From Bacteroidales bacterium (GTDB lineage Bacteria; Bacteroidota; Bacteroidia; Bacteroidales; NBLH01): a DNA stretch of 7,853 bases. The translations under genes and the position numbers were made by a program. Of this stretch, positions 1 to 5,907 are shown in pieces. The stretch's first letter is position 1; every line of letters starts with the position of its first letter. The stretch is from the NCBI GenBank assembly GCA_026988445.1, contig JALSLF010000542.1:1-7853 (forward strand). The letters run 5' to 3'. The notes beneath the pieces were generated by a model. That model had not been told where the DNA came from. It worked only from the letters and a program-made list of their open reading frames with translations, and did no database searches.

Positions 1-71
1 TTTAATCAGAAAATTTGAACTATAAAAAATCACAAGCAATTTCTTAGCACCAAAGGTGCGGAATATAATAG

Positions 72-90
72 CCTATCCCAAGGGGGTAGG
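72..90. repeat. Hairpin of the left array unit
   Basis: The arms CCTATCCC (72-79) and GGGGTAGG (83-90) pair over 8 bp, including one T-G wobble, around the loop AAG. It sits 12 bases inside the outer palindrome at 47-59. There is no T-tract on either side, so it does not look like a terminator. Confidence 0.7.
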
Positions 91-246
91 TGTATTGTTT
101 CAAAAAACAGCTAAACACCAAAGGTGCGAGATAAACTTACCCGACAATTAACAGGTATGATTTTGATTTTACAGTCGAATATAGTTACGGGTTCAATACC
201 GGATTATTTCGCACCTTTGGTGCTTATTTTTATTTGTATTAGAGGT

Positions 247-265
247 CATTGGGTTGTACCCAATG
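247..265. repeat. Hairpin of the right array unit
   Basis: CATTGGGT (247-254) and ACCCAATG (258-265) form a perfect 8-bp stem around TGT. It lies 12 bases inside the outer palindrome at 278-290. It has the same stem length, loop length and offset as the hairpin at 72-90, but an unrelated sequence. Confidence 0.75.
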
Positions 266-318
266 TTGTAATACTTTGCACCTTTGGTGCTATTGCTTCT
301 AAGCTGCTTAATTACCTT

Positions 319-335
319 CGGTGAGGGCTTCACCG
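319..335. repeat. Short hairpin at the edge of the array
   Basis: CGGTGA (319-324) and TCACCG (330-335) form a 6-bp stem around GGGCT. It is probably part of the same repeat cluster. No T-run follows on either strand, so I do not call a terminator. Confidence 0.55.
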
Positions 336-356
336 TTCATAAACTTAATAATTTCA

Positions 357-385
357 TATGTATTTCGTTTTATATCAAATACATA
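357..385. repeat. AT-rich hairpin
   Basis: TATGTATTT (357-365) and AAATACATA (377-385) form a perfect 9-bp stem with an 11-base loop. It lies in gene-free DNA between the palindrome array and the 431-558 element. Its function is unknown; it could be a fragment of another repeat. Confidence 0.5.
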
Positions 386-422
386 CATTGCTTTCGTGCA
401 AATATTTTAAAATATTAAGTTT

Positions 423-433
423 ACCAAAGGTGC
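423..433. repeat. Fifth, partial copy of the CACCAAAGGTGC palindrome
   Basis: ACC-AAA-GGT plus a trailing GC is preserved, but the opening GC is lost. It overlaps the left end of the 431-558 element by 3 bases, so one repeat may have inserted into or beside the other. Confidence 0.6.
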
Positions 434-558
434 ATTTTTTCTTTGCCGGACTTTTTTCCGAAAAAAATCGGGACAGACTGTTCCAAGCCTTTTGCAGTCC
501 ACCGGTTGGCGAACAGCTGCAAGCTTCGTCGCCTCAATTTCGACAAAGAAAAAACGCA
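431..558. mobile_element. 128-bp non-coding element with imperfect terminal inverted repeats (MITE-like)
   Basis: The left end (431-448) and the reverse complement of the right end (541-558) match at 16 of 18 positions; the shared core is TTTTTTCTTTG. Inside lie CTGTTC (478-483) against GAACAG (511-516) and TTGCAG (492-497) against CTGCAA (517-522). The second arms of these two pairs are directly adjacent. The interior is richer in G+C than its surroundings. No coding frame is credible. It ends 12 bases beyond the stop codon of the leftward glutamine synthetase gene, so it would lie in that transcript's 3' region and its fold could help end transcription. Mobility is inferred from the terminal repeats only; I did not identify a target duplication. 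Confidence 0.6.
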
Positions 559-570
559 TAAAAAGTTGTA

Positions 571-2076
571 CTACGAACAATGAATATATTTTTCCACCAA
601 ATTTCTAATTTCATCTTTTTTTCCGTAAAGCCGTTCACTTAAATCTTTATCTTCGTAGCTTTTAAGTGTTTTTATAAATCGGTCAATGGTTCCTTTCGGA
701 AATATATTATTCTCCTCAAAATATTTACGGTTTTTTTCAAGACTTTCAGCTGACTCTGAGCATGATTGCGGTAAACTGTCTAACTTGTTAAGTAATTGTT
801 TATTTTCTTCGGCAAATATATTCACGTTTACATATAGCTCTTCTGCTTTTTTTAATGAATTTTTGTCTAAAAGACCGTTTTTAGCTGCAACAATCAGTCC
901 TGCCATCAGGTGGTATAAATCGGCTGAACCATCGGGTGCTCTGAATTCAACGGTTTGTTTGCCCGGTATATAAGGTATTTCTCCTATTTCTTGCGGATTT
1001 GCATTTTTTATCATGTTGGTTTCGGCTACCCACCCTAATGGTACCCGAACCAATACCGAGCGGTTGGTATCGCCCCAGCAAACTTTTGTAGGTGCCTCCT
1101 GATGAGGTACTAAACGCAGGTAAGAAATAGGAATAGTGTTTCCAAAGGCAGTTAATGGTCTCGCTAGTTTTAATAATCCGGCAATCATTTTTTTTGCAGC
1201 TTCGCTAAGTTGAAAATTCTCAATCATTTTATTTTCACCGTCTTTGACAAGCATCATGTGAATATGTAGTCCGCTTCCGGCATTACCTACGGTAATTTTA
1301 GGTGCAAAGCTGATTTGTACATCATATTTTTTGCCCAGCATTCGTAAAATCCATTTGGCAACAATCAGTTGGTCAACAGCATCTTCGGCACTAACCGGCA
1401 TAAATTCGATTTCATGTTGCTCGTACTCTTCGGTTTCGTTGGCAAAATTTCCTACCTCTGAATGTCCGTATTTAATTTTTCCGCCGGATTGAGCTATTAA
1501 TTGCATGGCTTCAATGCGCAGATGTTCCCAACGTGTAAAAGGAGAGGATGTATGGTAACCTTTTTGTGGCGGAGCTTGATAAAGGCTGCCTTTGGAACCG
1601 GAAACATAATACTCTAATTCGCCCATAGCATAAAAATCATAGCCTGTGCTTTTTTTGAAATCGGTAAGTGCTTTTTTTAAAATATATTCAGGAGCACTTT
1701 CCAAAGGTTCACCTTCGGCTGTATAAAATGAGCATAAAATATTTAAAGTCGGCGATTCGGCAAAAGGATCTACAAAAGCTGTTTTGAAACGTGGGATTAC
1801 ATATAAATCACTCCGGTTTGCATCAATAAATGAGAAAAGGCTTGAACCATCTACACGTTCGCCGGTTGAAAGTACCGAGTCAAGATAATCTTTACTGGTA
1901 ATAACAAAATTCAGGGTTTTTAATTTCCCGTCTTCACCAACGTATTTAAAATTGAGGAGTTCAATATTGTTTTCATCAATAAATTGTATAATATCATGTT
2001 TGGTAAATTCAGATGCGGGTTTTTTAATATGGCGAACCAATTTATTGGGGTTCATTAACACTTCTCTATCTCTCAT
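571..2076 (-). CDS. glnA: Glutamine synthetase, type I-like (Bacteroidota long form)
   Basis: Makes glutamine from glutamate, ammonia and ATP; cytoplasmic, a central step of nitrogen assimilation. Residue numbers here count from a possible TTG two codons upstream of the chosen ATG. Visible signatures are the VDGSS loop (D78), the metal/substrate glutamates in GELEYY (E155, E157), HSEVG (E209) and QHEIEF (E224), the GSGLHIH histidine (H273), SYLRLVP (R323), the TNRS arginine (R341) and VEFRAPD (E379, R381). The beta-grasp N-terminal and catalytic C-terminal domains are both complete. At about 500 residues it fits the Bacteroides-type enzyme, longer than the roughly 470 of enterobacteria. The position matching the E. 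coli adenylylation tyrosine appears to be phenylalanine (F423), and the usual KP before the glycine-rich histidine motif is missing. I chose the ATG at 2076; the ATG at 2055 (MNPNKLV) is also plausible and has a purine-rich stretch ahead of it. The 167-bp hairpin repeat begins 28 bases upstream. Confidence 0.96.
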   Translation of the reverse strand: MRDREVLMNPNKLVRHIKKPASEFTKHDIIQFIDENNIELLNFKYVGEDGKLKTLNFVITSKDYLDSVLSTGERVDGSSLFSFIDANRSDLYVIPRFKTAFVDPFAESPTLNILCSFYTAEGEPLESAPEYILKKALTDFKKSTGYDFYAMGELEYYVSGSKGSLYQAPPQKGYHTSSPFTRWEHLRIEAMQLIAQSGGKIKYGHSEVGNFANETEEYEQHEIEFMPVSAEDAVDQLIVAKWILRMLGKKYDVQISFAPKITVGNAGSGLHIHMMLVKDGENKMIENFQLSEAAKKMIAGLLKLARPLTAFGNTIPISYLRLVPHQEAPTKVCWGDTNRSVLVRVPLGWVAETNMIKNANPQEIGEIPYIPGKQTVEFRAPDGSADLYHLMAGLIVAAKNGLLDKNSLKKAEELYVNVNIFAEENKQLLNKLDSLPQSCSESAESLEKNRKYFEENNIFPKGTIDRFIKTLKSYEDKDLSERLYGKKDEIRNLVEKYIHCS

Positions 2077-2104
2077 AATCAAATAATTTTAAGTTTGGTA
2101 AATT

Positions 2105-2271
2105 AAACCAAAATTGAATGATTATCTACTTCAATAAGCACCAATCTATTGAGTTAAAAATATTTACAAAAAAAGACTCAAATACCTGAAGGTATTCTTA
2201 CTTTTTTTCTAAACTTTTTAATTTCAATATCTTGGCACTTCTTTTTGTACATAATCGTTCAATTTTGGTTT
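2105..2271. repeat. 167-bp long-hairpin repeat, copy 1
   Basis: The left and right halves are near-perfect inverted copies: the outer 20 bases pair with one T-G wobble. The centre is AATACC-TGAA-GGTATT (2181-2196), and the midpoint of the element coincides with this apical loop, so the whole unit can form one interrupted hairpin. Copy 2 at 7180-7346 is in the same orientation, without gaps, and differs at 12 of 167 positions. TTAA occurs at both edges (2103-2106 and 2271-2274). It lies between divergent genes, 28 bases upstream of the glutamine synthetase ATG, so it is either in that gene's leader or contains its promoter. No coding potential and no clear TAnnTTTG box were seen; CAATTTTG (7 of 8 matches) occurs in both terminal repeats. 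Confidence 0.9.
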
Positions 2272-2446
2272 TAAAAACAAATTTAGAATAATTATTTATC
2301 AAGAAATATGATATTTGTAATATTTTTACAGAATTATTGTATTTATTTTTCGGAATTAGAAAATTGTTTAATTCAGCTTAAAGGTTTATGCAATAGTTTA
2401 CTCTATTCGTACTTTCATTCAATTATTCATTTATTCTATATAAAAT

Positions 2447-3370
2447 ATGAGTTTAAAAAACCCGAGAGGAAAAAAAATTGAACGAGCATCGTGGGTTGCC
2501 ATTATCGGGAACACTGTTTTAGCAGTTCTGAAAATTGGAATAGGGATTATATCGGGTAGTATGGCTGTTCTTGCTGATGGAATTGATTCTGCAAGCGATA
2601 TTATTACCTCATTAATTACGCTATTTACCGGAAAAATTGTTGATCGTAAACCCAATATTAAATACCCTTTTGGTTATAACCGTGCCGATACTATTGCTGC
2701 CAAATTTCTTTCCTTTGTTATTTTTTATGCAGGTTTACAGTTGTTTATCAGTTCGGCAAAACGTATCTATTTTTACGAAAAGCCTGAAATGCCTGAGTTT
2801 GCTGCCATTTATGTTACTCTTTTTTCGATTATTGCTAAGTTTTTATTGGCGCAGTATTTACGTAAAAGAGGCAAAAAATTGAACAGTATGATGTTGGTTG
2901 CCAATGGTAAAAATATGCAAAATGATATTTTAATTTCCACTTCGGTACTTGCCGGACTGATTTTTACTTACATTTTTAATCTTCCTATTTTAGATATACT
3001 TACTGCATTATTAGTTAGCCTTTGGATAATTAAGGTTTCTTACGATATTTTTATAAAAACAAATGAAGAGTTGATGGACGGCTGTTCAGATCCTGAGGTT
3101 TATAAAAGCATATTTAAAGCGGTTAAAGAAGTTCCTGAAGCTCATAATCCGCATAAAGTTCGTGTGCGCAAACAAGGTCATTTGCACATCATTGATATGG
3201 ATATTGAAGTTGATGAACGTTTAAGTGTTAAGCAAGGACATGATATTGCTATGAAAGTACATCAAAAAATTAAAGAACATTTAAAAAATGTATATGATGT
3301 AAATATACATGTAGAACCTCTTGGAAATATTGAAGATGAGCGCTTTGGAGTTTCATTAGAAGACATATAA
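2447..3370 (+). CDS. Cation diffusion facilitator (CDF) family divalent metal exporter
   Basis: Predicted proton-coupled exporter of divalent metal ions in the inner membrane, with about six transmembrane segments (roughly residues 15-37, 38-61, 82-103, 118-137, 160-178 and 180-203) followed by a cytoplasmic ferredoxin-like metal-sensing domain (about 210-295). By alignment with E. coli YiiP, the transport site is D47-xxx-D51 in segment 2 (ADGIDSASD) and N156-xxx-D160 at segment 5 (ANGKNMQND); the usual histidine or aspartate is replaced by asparagine. The C-terminal domain keeps likely metal ligands at D252, H265, H288 and E290. The length of 307 residues is normal. It starts at an ATG after an AT-rich leader; I saw no clear promoter box in the 175 bases after the hairpin repeat. 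It transcribes away from glnA and converges on pssA. The substrate cannot be fixed from sequence: the atypical site argues against assuming zinc, and manganese, iron or cobalt are possible. Confidence 0.95.
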   Translation: MSLKNPRGKKIERASWVAIIGNTVLAVLKIGIGIISGSMAVLADGIDSASDIITSLITLFTGKIVDRKPNIKYPFGYNRADTIAAKFLSFVIFYAGLQLFISSAKRIYFYEKPEMPEFAAIYVTLFSIIAKFLLAQYLRKRGKKLNSMMLVANGKNMQNDILISTSVLAGLIFTYIFNLPILDILTALLVSLWIIKVSYDIFIKTNEELMDGCSDPEVYKSIFKAVKEVPEAHNPHKVRVRKQGHLHIIDMDIEVDERLSVKQGHDIAMKVHQKIKEHLKNVYDVNIHVEPLGNIEDERFGVSLEDI

Positions 3371-3387
3371 CATTTTAAAGGGTTTAA

Positions 3388-4236
3388 TTAATTCTTCATA
3401 TTTTCCGTTAATACTTTTGGTGCCTCTTCGTCTTCTTTTTTGCTGAAAATATTGTTAAATACTGAAAATGAAATGTAAAGAATAAATATTATGGGTACTG
3501 ATAGTATTTCAAGAACAGCAAAAGAAACTATCGAAAAAAACAAAAACGCATACCTTATTACATTATCTTCAAATTTATAGTTTTTAAATTTTAAGGAAAA
3601 CATTGGCAATCTAACTACCAATAAGCTTGAAATAATTGCAATAAGCGGAAGTAAAACAATTGGTTTAACAATATATACACTAAATAAAATCACACTTAAA
3701 AAGAAAAAAGTATTTTTTGTAAACTGTGGAAATAAGTATAAATGTGTAGGATTAAAATCTGCAATTAAAGGTATTGAAGCAATTAGCATAGCACTGGCAG
3801 GTGTAGCCAAACCCATAAAGGTTTCTTTCTGACTTTCGTCAATATTGAATTTTGCTAAACGTAAAGCTGAAAATAGTGCGATTAAAAATGCCGAAAATAA
3901 AATAAATATATTCCATGCCGGAAGTGAAAACGAAAATTGTTTAATTTGCAAACTCGATTTTAATAATTGATATAAAATCATAGAAGGCGCCAAACCAAAA
4001 CTTACCATGTCCGCTAATGAGTCTAATTCTTTACCCATAGCAGATGTTGCTTTTAAAGCACGTGCCGAAAAGCCGTCAAAAAAATCAAACACTCCGGCAA
4101 TGTATATAAAATAGGATGCTAAAATTAAATTTCCTCTTCCTTCAAATGATAAAACAATAGCAATTGAACCTGATAATAAGTTCATTAGCGTAAAAAAATT
4201 CGGTATATTCCGGCTTATAAAATTATTTTTGGACAT
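3388..4236 (-). CDS. pssA: CDP-diacylglycerol--serine O-phosphatidyltransferase
   Basis: Integral membrane enzyme that joins CDP-diacylglycerol and L-serine to give phosphatidylserine and CMP, the first committed step to phosphatidylethanolamine. The CDP-alcohol phosphatidyltransferase signature is complete: D51-xx-D54-G55-xx-A58-R59, eight residues, G68-xxx-D72-xxx-D76. LRLAKFN (125-131), GLATPASA (142-149) and RLPMFSLKFKN (209-219) are typical of the bacterial type II PssA group. Seven or eight hydrophobic segments are visible; the C-terminal tail (265-282) is charged and probably cytoplasmic. The length of 282 residues fits. The ATG at 4236 has no strong ribosome site ahead of it; TACATTTA about 20 bases upstream is a weak partial match to the phylum's promoter box. 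No decarboxylase gene (psd) is adjacent in this window. The gene ends 17 bp from the convergent CDF gene, with only a 5-bp AT stem (3375-3387) between them. Confidence 0.95.
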   Translation of the reverse strand: MSKNNFISRNIPNFFTLMNLLSGSIAIVLSFEGRGNLILASYFIYIAGVFDFFDGFSARALKATSAMGKELDSLADMVSFGLAPSMILYQLLKSSLQIKQFSFSLPAWNIFILFSAFLIALFSALRLAKFNIDESQKETFMGLATPASAMLIASIPLIADFNPTHLYLFPQFTKNTFFFLSVILFSVYIVKPIVLLPLIAIISSLLVVRLPMFSLKFKNYKFEDNVIRYAFLFFSIVSFAVLEILSVPIIFILYISFSVFNNIFSKKEDEEAPKVLTENMKN

Positions 4237-4512
4237 TTATGTAAAGAATTATTGTGTAAATGTAGTAATTTCATTGAAAAAATAAAATTTTTATGTAAAT
4301 TTTGTAAAGTTCTATCTGTCATTTTTTTAATAGATAAAAGTAAAATATGTATAAAACAATTTACATTGTACTTGTAAAATTTACAATTACTTTATAAAAA
4401 TCATAGCAATATTCCTGCCAAAATTATTGACTCTAAACTCAAGTGCAATATACATAAAAAAAAATTATACTACCATTTTAGTGGGTATATATAATTTTAA
4501 ATCCACCAGTAA

Positions 4513-4584
4513 GACAAAGTTACTCAATAAACAATCCGCCAAAAGTCGGACAAGTTACTCAATAAACAATATTCAATAAACAAT
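4513..4584 (+). repeat. Three direct copies of TCAATAAACAAT
   Basis: The 12-base word is at 4524-4535, 4559-4570 and 4573-4584. The first two copies extend leftwards as GACAA(A)GTTAC, giving 22-23 base repeats that differ by one inserted A. Between them TCCG (4535-4538) and CGGA (4547-4550) can pair. Spacing is irregular and no cas gene is present, so this is not a CRISPR array. It may be a regulator-binding cluster or a small duplication. Confidence 0.65.
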
Positions 4585-4663
4585 GAAAATAGATACCATT
4601 CCTATTAGATTATAATTGTTATCAGCATGTATATGTATCCAGTTTAATATTTTATGTATTTTT

Positions 4664-4691
4664 TTGAATATTGAATATTGAATATTGAATA
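4664..4691 (+). repeat. Tandem heptamer TTGAATA, four copies
   Basis: Four perfect, uninterrupted copies of TTGAATA end 113 bases upstream of the barrel gene's ATG and about 80 bases upstream of its candidate promoter box. Both flanks are runs of T. Tandem units of this kind can gain or lose copies during replication. Confidence 0.8.
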
Positions 4692-4771
4692 TTTTTTTGA
4701 TTTCCGACTAAATTTGCAGTAGTACCAAAAAAAATTATACCTATTTTAGCTTTTTAAACTACACTTTGTAT

Positions 4772-4779
4772 TATTTTTG
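4772..4779 (+). promoter_or_regulatory. Candidate Bacteroidota -7 box (TATTTTTG) for the barrel gene
   Basis: TATTTTTG matches the TAnnTTTG consensus of the phylum's primary sigma factor. The box ends 25 bases before the ATG at 4805, which would leave a leader of about 20 bases. The -33 position shows only a T-run (4751-4755) rather than a clean TTTG, so support is partial. Confidence 0.4.
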
Positions 4780-4804
4780 TTTTTTGGTGTTTATAAACAA
4801 TTTA

Positions 4805-5887
4805 ATGATTAAAAAAATATTTATAACAAGCTTAATTTTTGCTTTTAGTTATACATTCAAAGCACAGGTACGTGTTTACAGCAATGAATTTTTAAATATA
4901 GGAGTTGATGCATCATCATTAAGTATGGGCAATTCTGTCATTGCTAATATTGCAGGTGTCAACTCGGGATATTGGAATCCTGCCGGTGTAATTAAATCAG
5001 ATAAGCAGATTGAAGTTTCATTAATGCATTCCAATTATTTTTCAGGTTTGGCACAATACGATTATCTGGCAGCAGCCTATAAAATTAACGATAGTTCTGC
5101 TTTGAGTTTTTCGTTGATACGTTTTGGTGTGGATGATATTCCTAATACATTAAACCTGATTGATGCAAACGGTAATGTTAATTATAACCGCATTAGCTAT
5201 TTTTCAATAGCCGATTATGCCTTTTTGTTTTCGTATAGTCGTATGAGCAAAATTAGGGGTTTAAGTTTTGGAGGGAATGTCAAAATAATCTATCGCGCAC
5301 AGGCAGATTTTGCTAAAGCTTATGGTTTTGGTTTTGATATTGGAGCACAATATCGTTTAAATCAATGGTGTTTTGGCTCAGTTTTGCGTGATGCTACATC
5401 TACTTTTAATATTTGGATTTTTAACAAAGAGCTTTTTGAACAAACTTTTATTGAAACCGGCAACGAAGTTCCCGATAATTCATTGGAAATTACCGTCCCT
5501 AAATTATTATTGGCTGCGGCACGTGATTTTAAAATAAACGATAAAATCAATGCGCTTGTAGAGATTGATGTGGCTGTATTTTTTGATGGAGCTCATAATT
5601 CGTTAATAAAATTTGACCCGGTAAGTATTGAGCCAAGTCTTGGTTTTCAATTTAGCTATCTTAAAAATGTTTTCATACGTGGCGGGTTTACAGGTTTTCA
5701 AATTGTAGAGGATATTAATCAAGAAAATCAATTCATGTTGCAACCTACTATTGGTATCGGTTTTTCTTATTTTAACATTACTTTTGATTATGCTTTAACA
5801 GATGTTGGTGATTTAAGTATTGCACCCTATTCTCACATATTTTCTTTAAAATATAGTTTTGATTTAAAAACAAAGAATAAACAGTAG
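4805..5887 (+). CDS. PorV/PorQ-family outer-membrane beta-barrel protein
   Basis: Predicted FadL-like outer-membrane barrel. Counting from the ATG at 4805 (360 residues), a signal peptide covers about residues 1-20 (positive IKK, hydrophobic core, cleavage near FKA|Q). The N-terminal family motif follows: IGVDASSLSMGNS (32-44) and GYWNPAG (55-61), as in PorV, PorQ and UPF0164 proteins. The rest alternates short aromatic-rich strands, and the protein closes on a last strand, HIFSLKYSFD, before a basic tail. PorV proper is a type IX secretion outer-membrane partner that shuttles cargo; PorQ is also linked to that system. Which paralogue this is cannot be told here, and no other type IX gene is in the window. 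A TTG at 4766 would add 13 residues ahead of the signal peptide, so I rejected it. The next gene starts 20 bp downstream on the same strand, suggesting co-transcription. Confidence 0.82.
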   Translation: MIKKIFITSLIFAFSYTFKAQVRVYSNEFLNIGVDASSLSMGNSVIANIAGVNSGYWNPAGVIKSDKQIEVSLMHSNYFSGLAQYDYLAAAYKINDSSALSFSLIRFGVDDIPNTLNLIDANGNVNYNRISYFSIADYAFLFSYSRMSKIRGLSFGGNVKIIYRAQADFAKAYGFGFDIGAQYRLNQWCFGSVLRDATSTFNIWIFNKELFEQTFIETGNEVPDNSLEITVPKLLLAAARDFKINDKINALVEIDVAVFFDGAHNSLIKFDPVSIEPSLGFQFSYLKNVFIRGGFTGFQIVEDINQENQFMLQPTIGIGFSYFNITFDYALTDVGDLSIAPYSHIFSLKYSFDLKTKNKQ

Positions 5888-5907
5888 AAATTAAAAAAAA
5901 TAATCAC

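Larger units (their letters stand above)
47..290. repeat. Mirrored array of GCACC-AAA-GGTGC palindromes with internal hairpins
   Basis: Four near-identical 13-bp palindromes lie at 47-59, 115-127, 211-223 and 278-290. The first two read with an AAA centre and the last two with TTT, so the array is an inverted pair of two-palindrome units. The copy at 115-127 has lost its first base match. Each unit holds an 8-bp stem with a 3-base loop (72-90 and 247-265), placed exactly 12 bases from its outer palindrome. A degraded hairpin (about 187-203) lies near the centre. No credible gene overlaps. Such arrays resemble REP/BIME-type interspersed repeats, which in bacteria can be mobilised by IS200/IS605-like RAYT transposases; that link is inference, as no transposase is present here. 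Confidence 0.8.
4457..4740 (+). repeat. Pair of 14-base direct repeats bracketing the inner intergenic DNA
   Basis: AAAAAAAATTATAC occurs at 4457-4470 and again at 4727-4740, each followed within a few bases by ATTTTAG (4475-4481 and 4743-4749). The 256 bases between hold the other repeats of the region. They could be duplicated promoter DNA or the edges of an old insertion, but base composition makes chance matches easier here. Confidence 0.45.
4237..4804. other. AT-rich, gene-free divergent intergenic region with repeats
   Basis: These 568 bases separate divergent pssA and the barrel gene. I see no protein-coding or RNA gene. The part nearest pssA has several TGTAAA/TTTACA words, including TTTACA (4360-4365) opposed to TGTAAA (4373-4378), which could be an operator or merely AT-rich sequence. 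The rest holds three spaced direct repeats, a heptamer tandem repeat, a 14-base repeat pair and one promoter candidate, listed separately. Confidence 0.6.

Noticed and set aside
47..433. CRISPR array
   Set aside because: The repeats are 13-bp palindromes in both orientations with unequal spacing, and there are no cas genes.
124..561. Two short plus-strand open frames (124-324 and 358-561)
   Set aside because: They run across the palindromes, hairpins and the 431-558 element, have no recognisable protein features, and repeat-derived sequence explains them.
686..973. Plus-strand frame opposite glutamine synthetase
   Set aside because: It is a shadow of glnA on the other strand, and the glnA frame carries all family motifs.
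2077..2082. TTG start for glutamine synthetase
   Set aside because: An ATG lies two codons downstream, and another at 2055 begins the conserved part of the protein; nothing favours TTG.
2272..2446. Promoter or riboswitch ahead of the CDF gene
   Set aside because: I found neither a full TAnnTTTG box at a sensible distance nor a recognisable metal-riboswitch core.
2431..2882. Frames on both strands overlapping the CDF gene start
   Set aside because: They lie in other frames of a clear CDF coding sequence and have no support of their own.
3371..3387. Terminator between the convergent CDF and pssA genes
   Set aside because: Only a 5-bp AT stem (TTAAA-GGG-TTTAA) is present, too weak to call.
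4360..4378. TTTACA/TGTAAA inverted repeat as an operator
   Set aside because: Similar words recur throughout this AT-rich stretch, and the position relative to either gene is not informative.
4766..4804. TTG start adding 13 residues to the barrel protein
   Set aside because: The extension would precede a normal signal peptide that begins at the ATG 4805, and it overlaps the candidate promoter box.
5362..5550. Minus-strand frame inside the barrel gene
   Set aside because: It is antisense to a well-supported coding region and has no motif.
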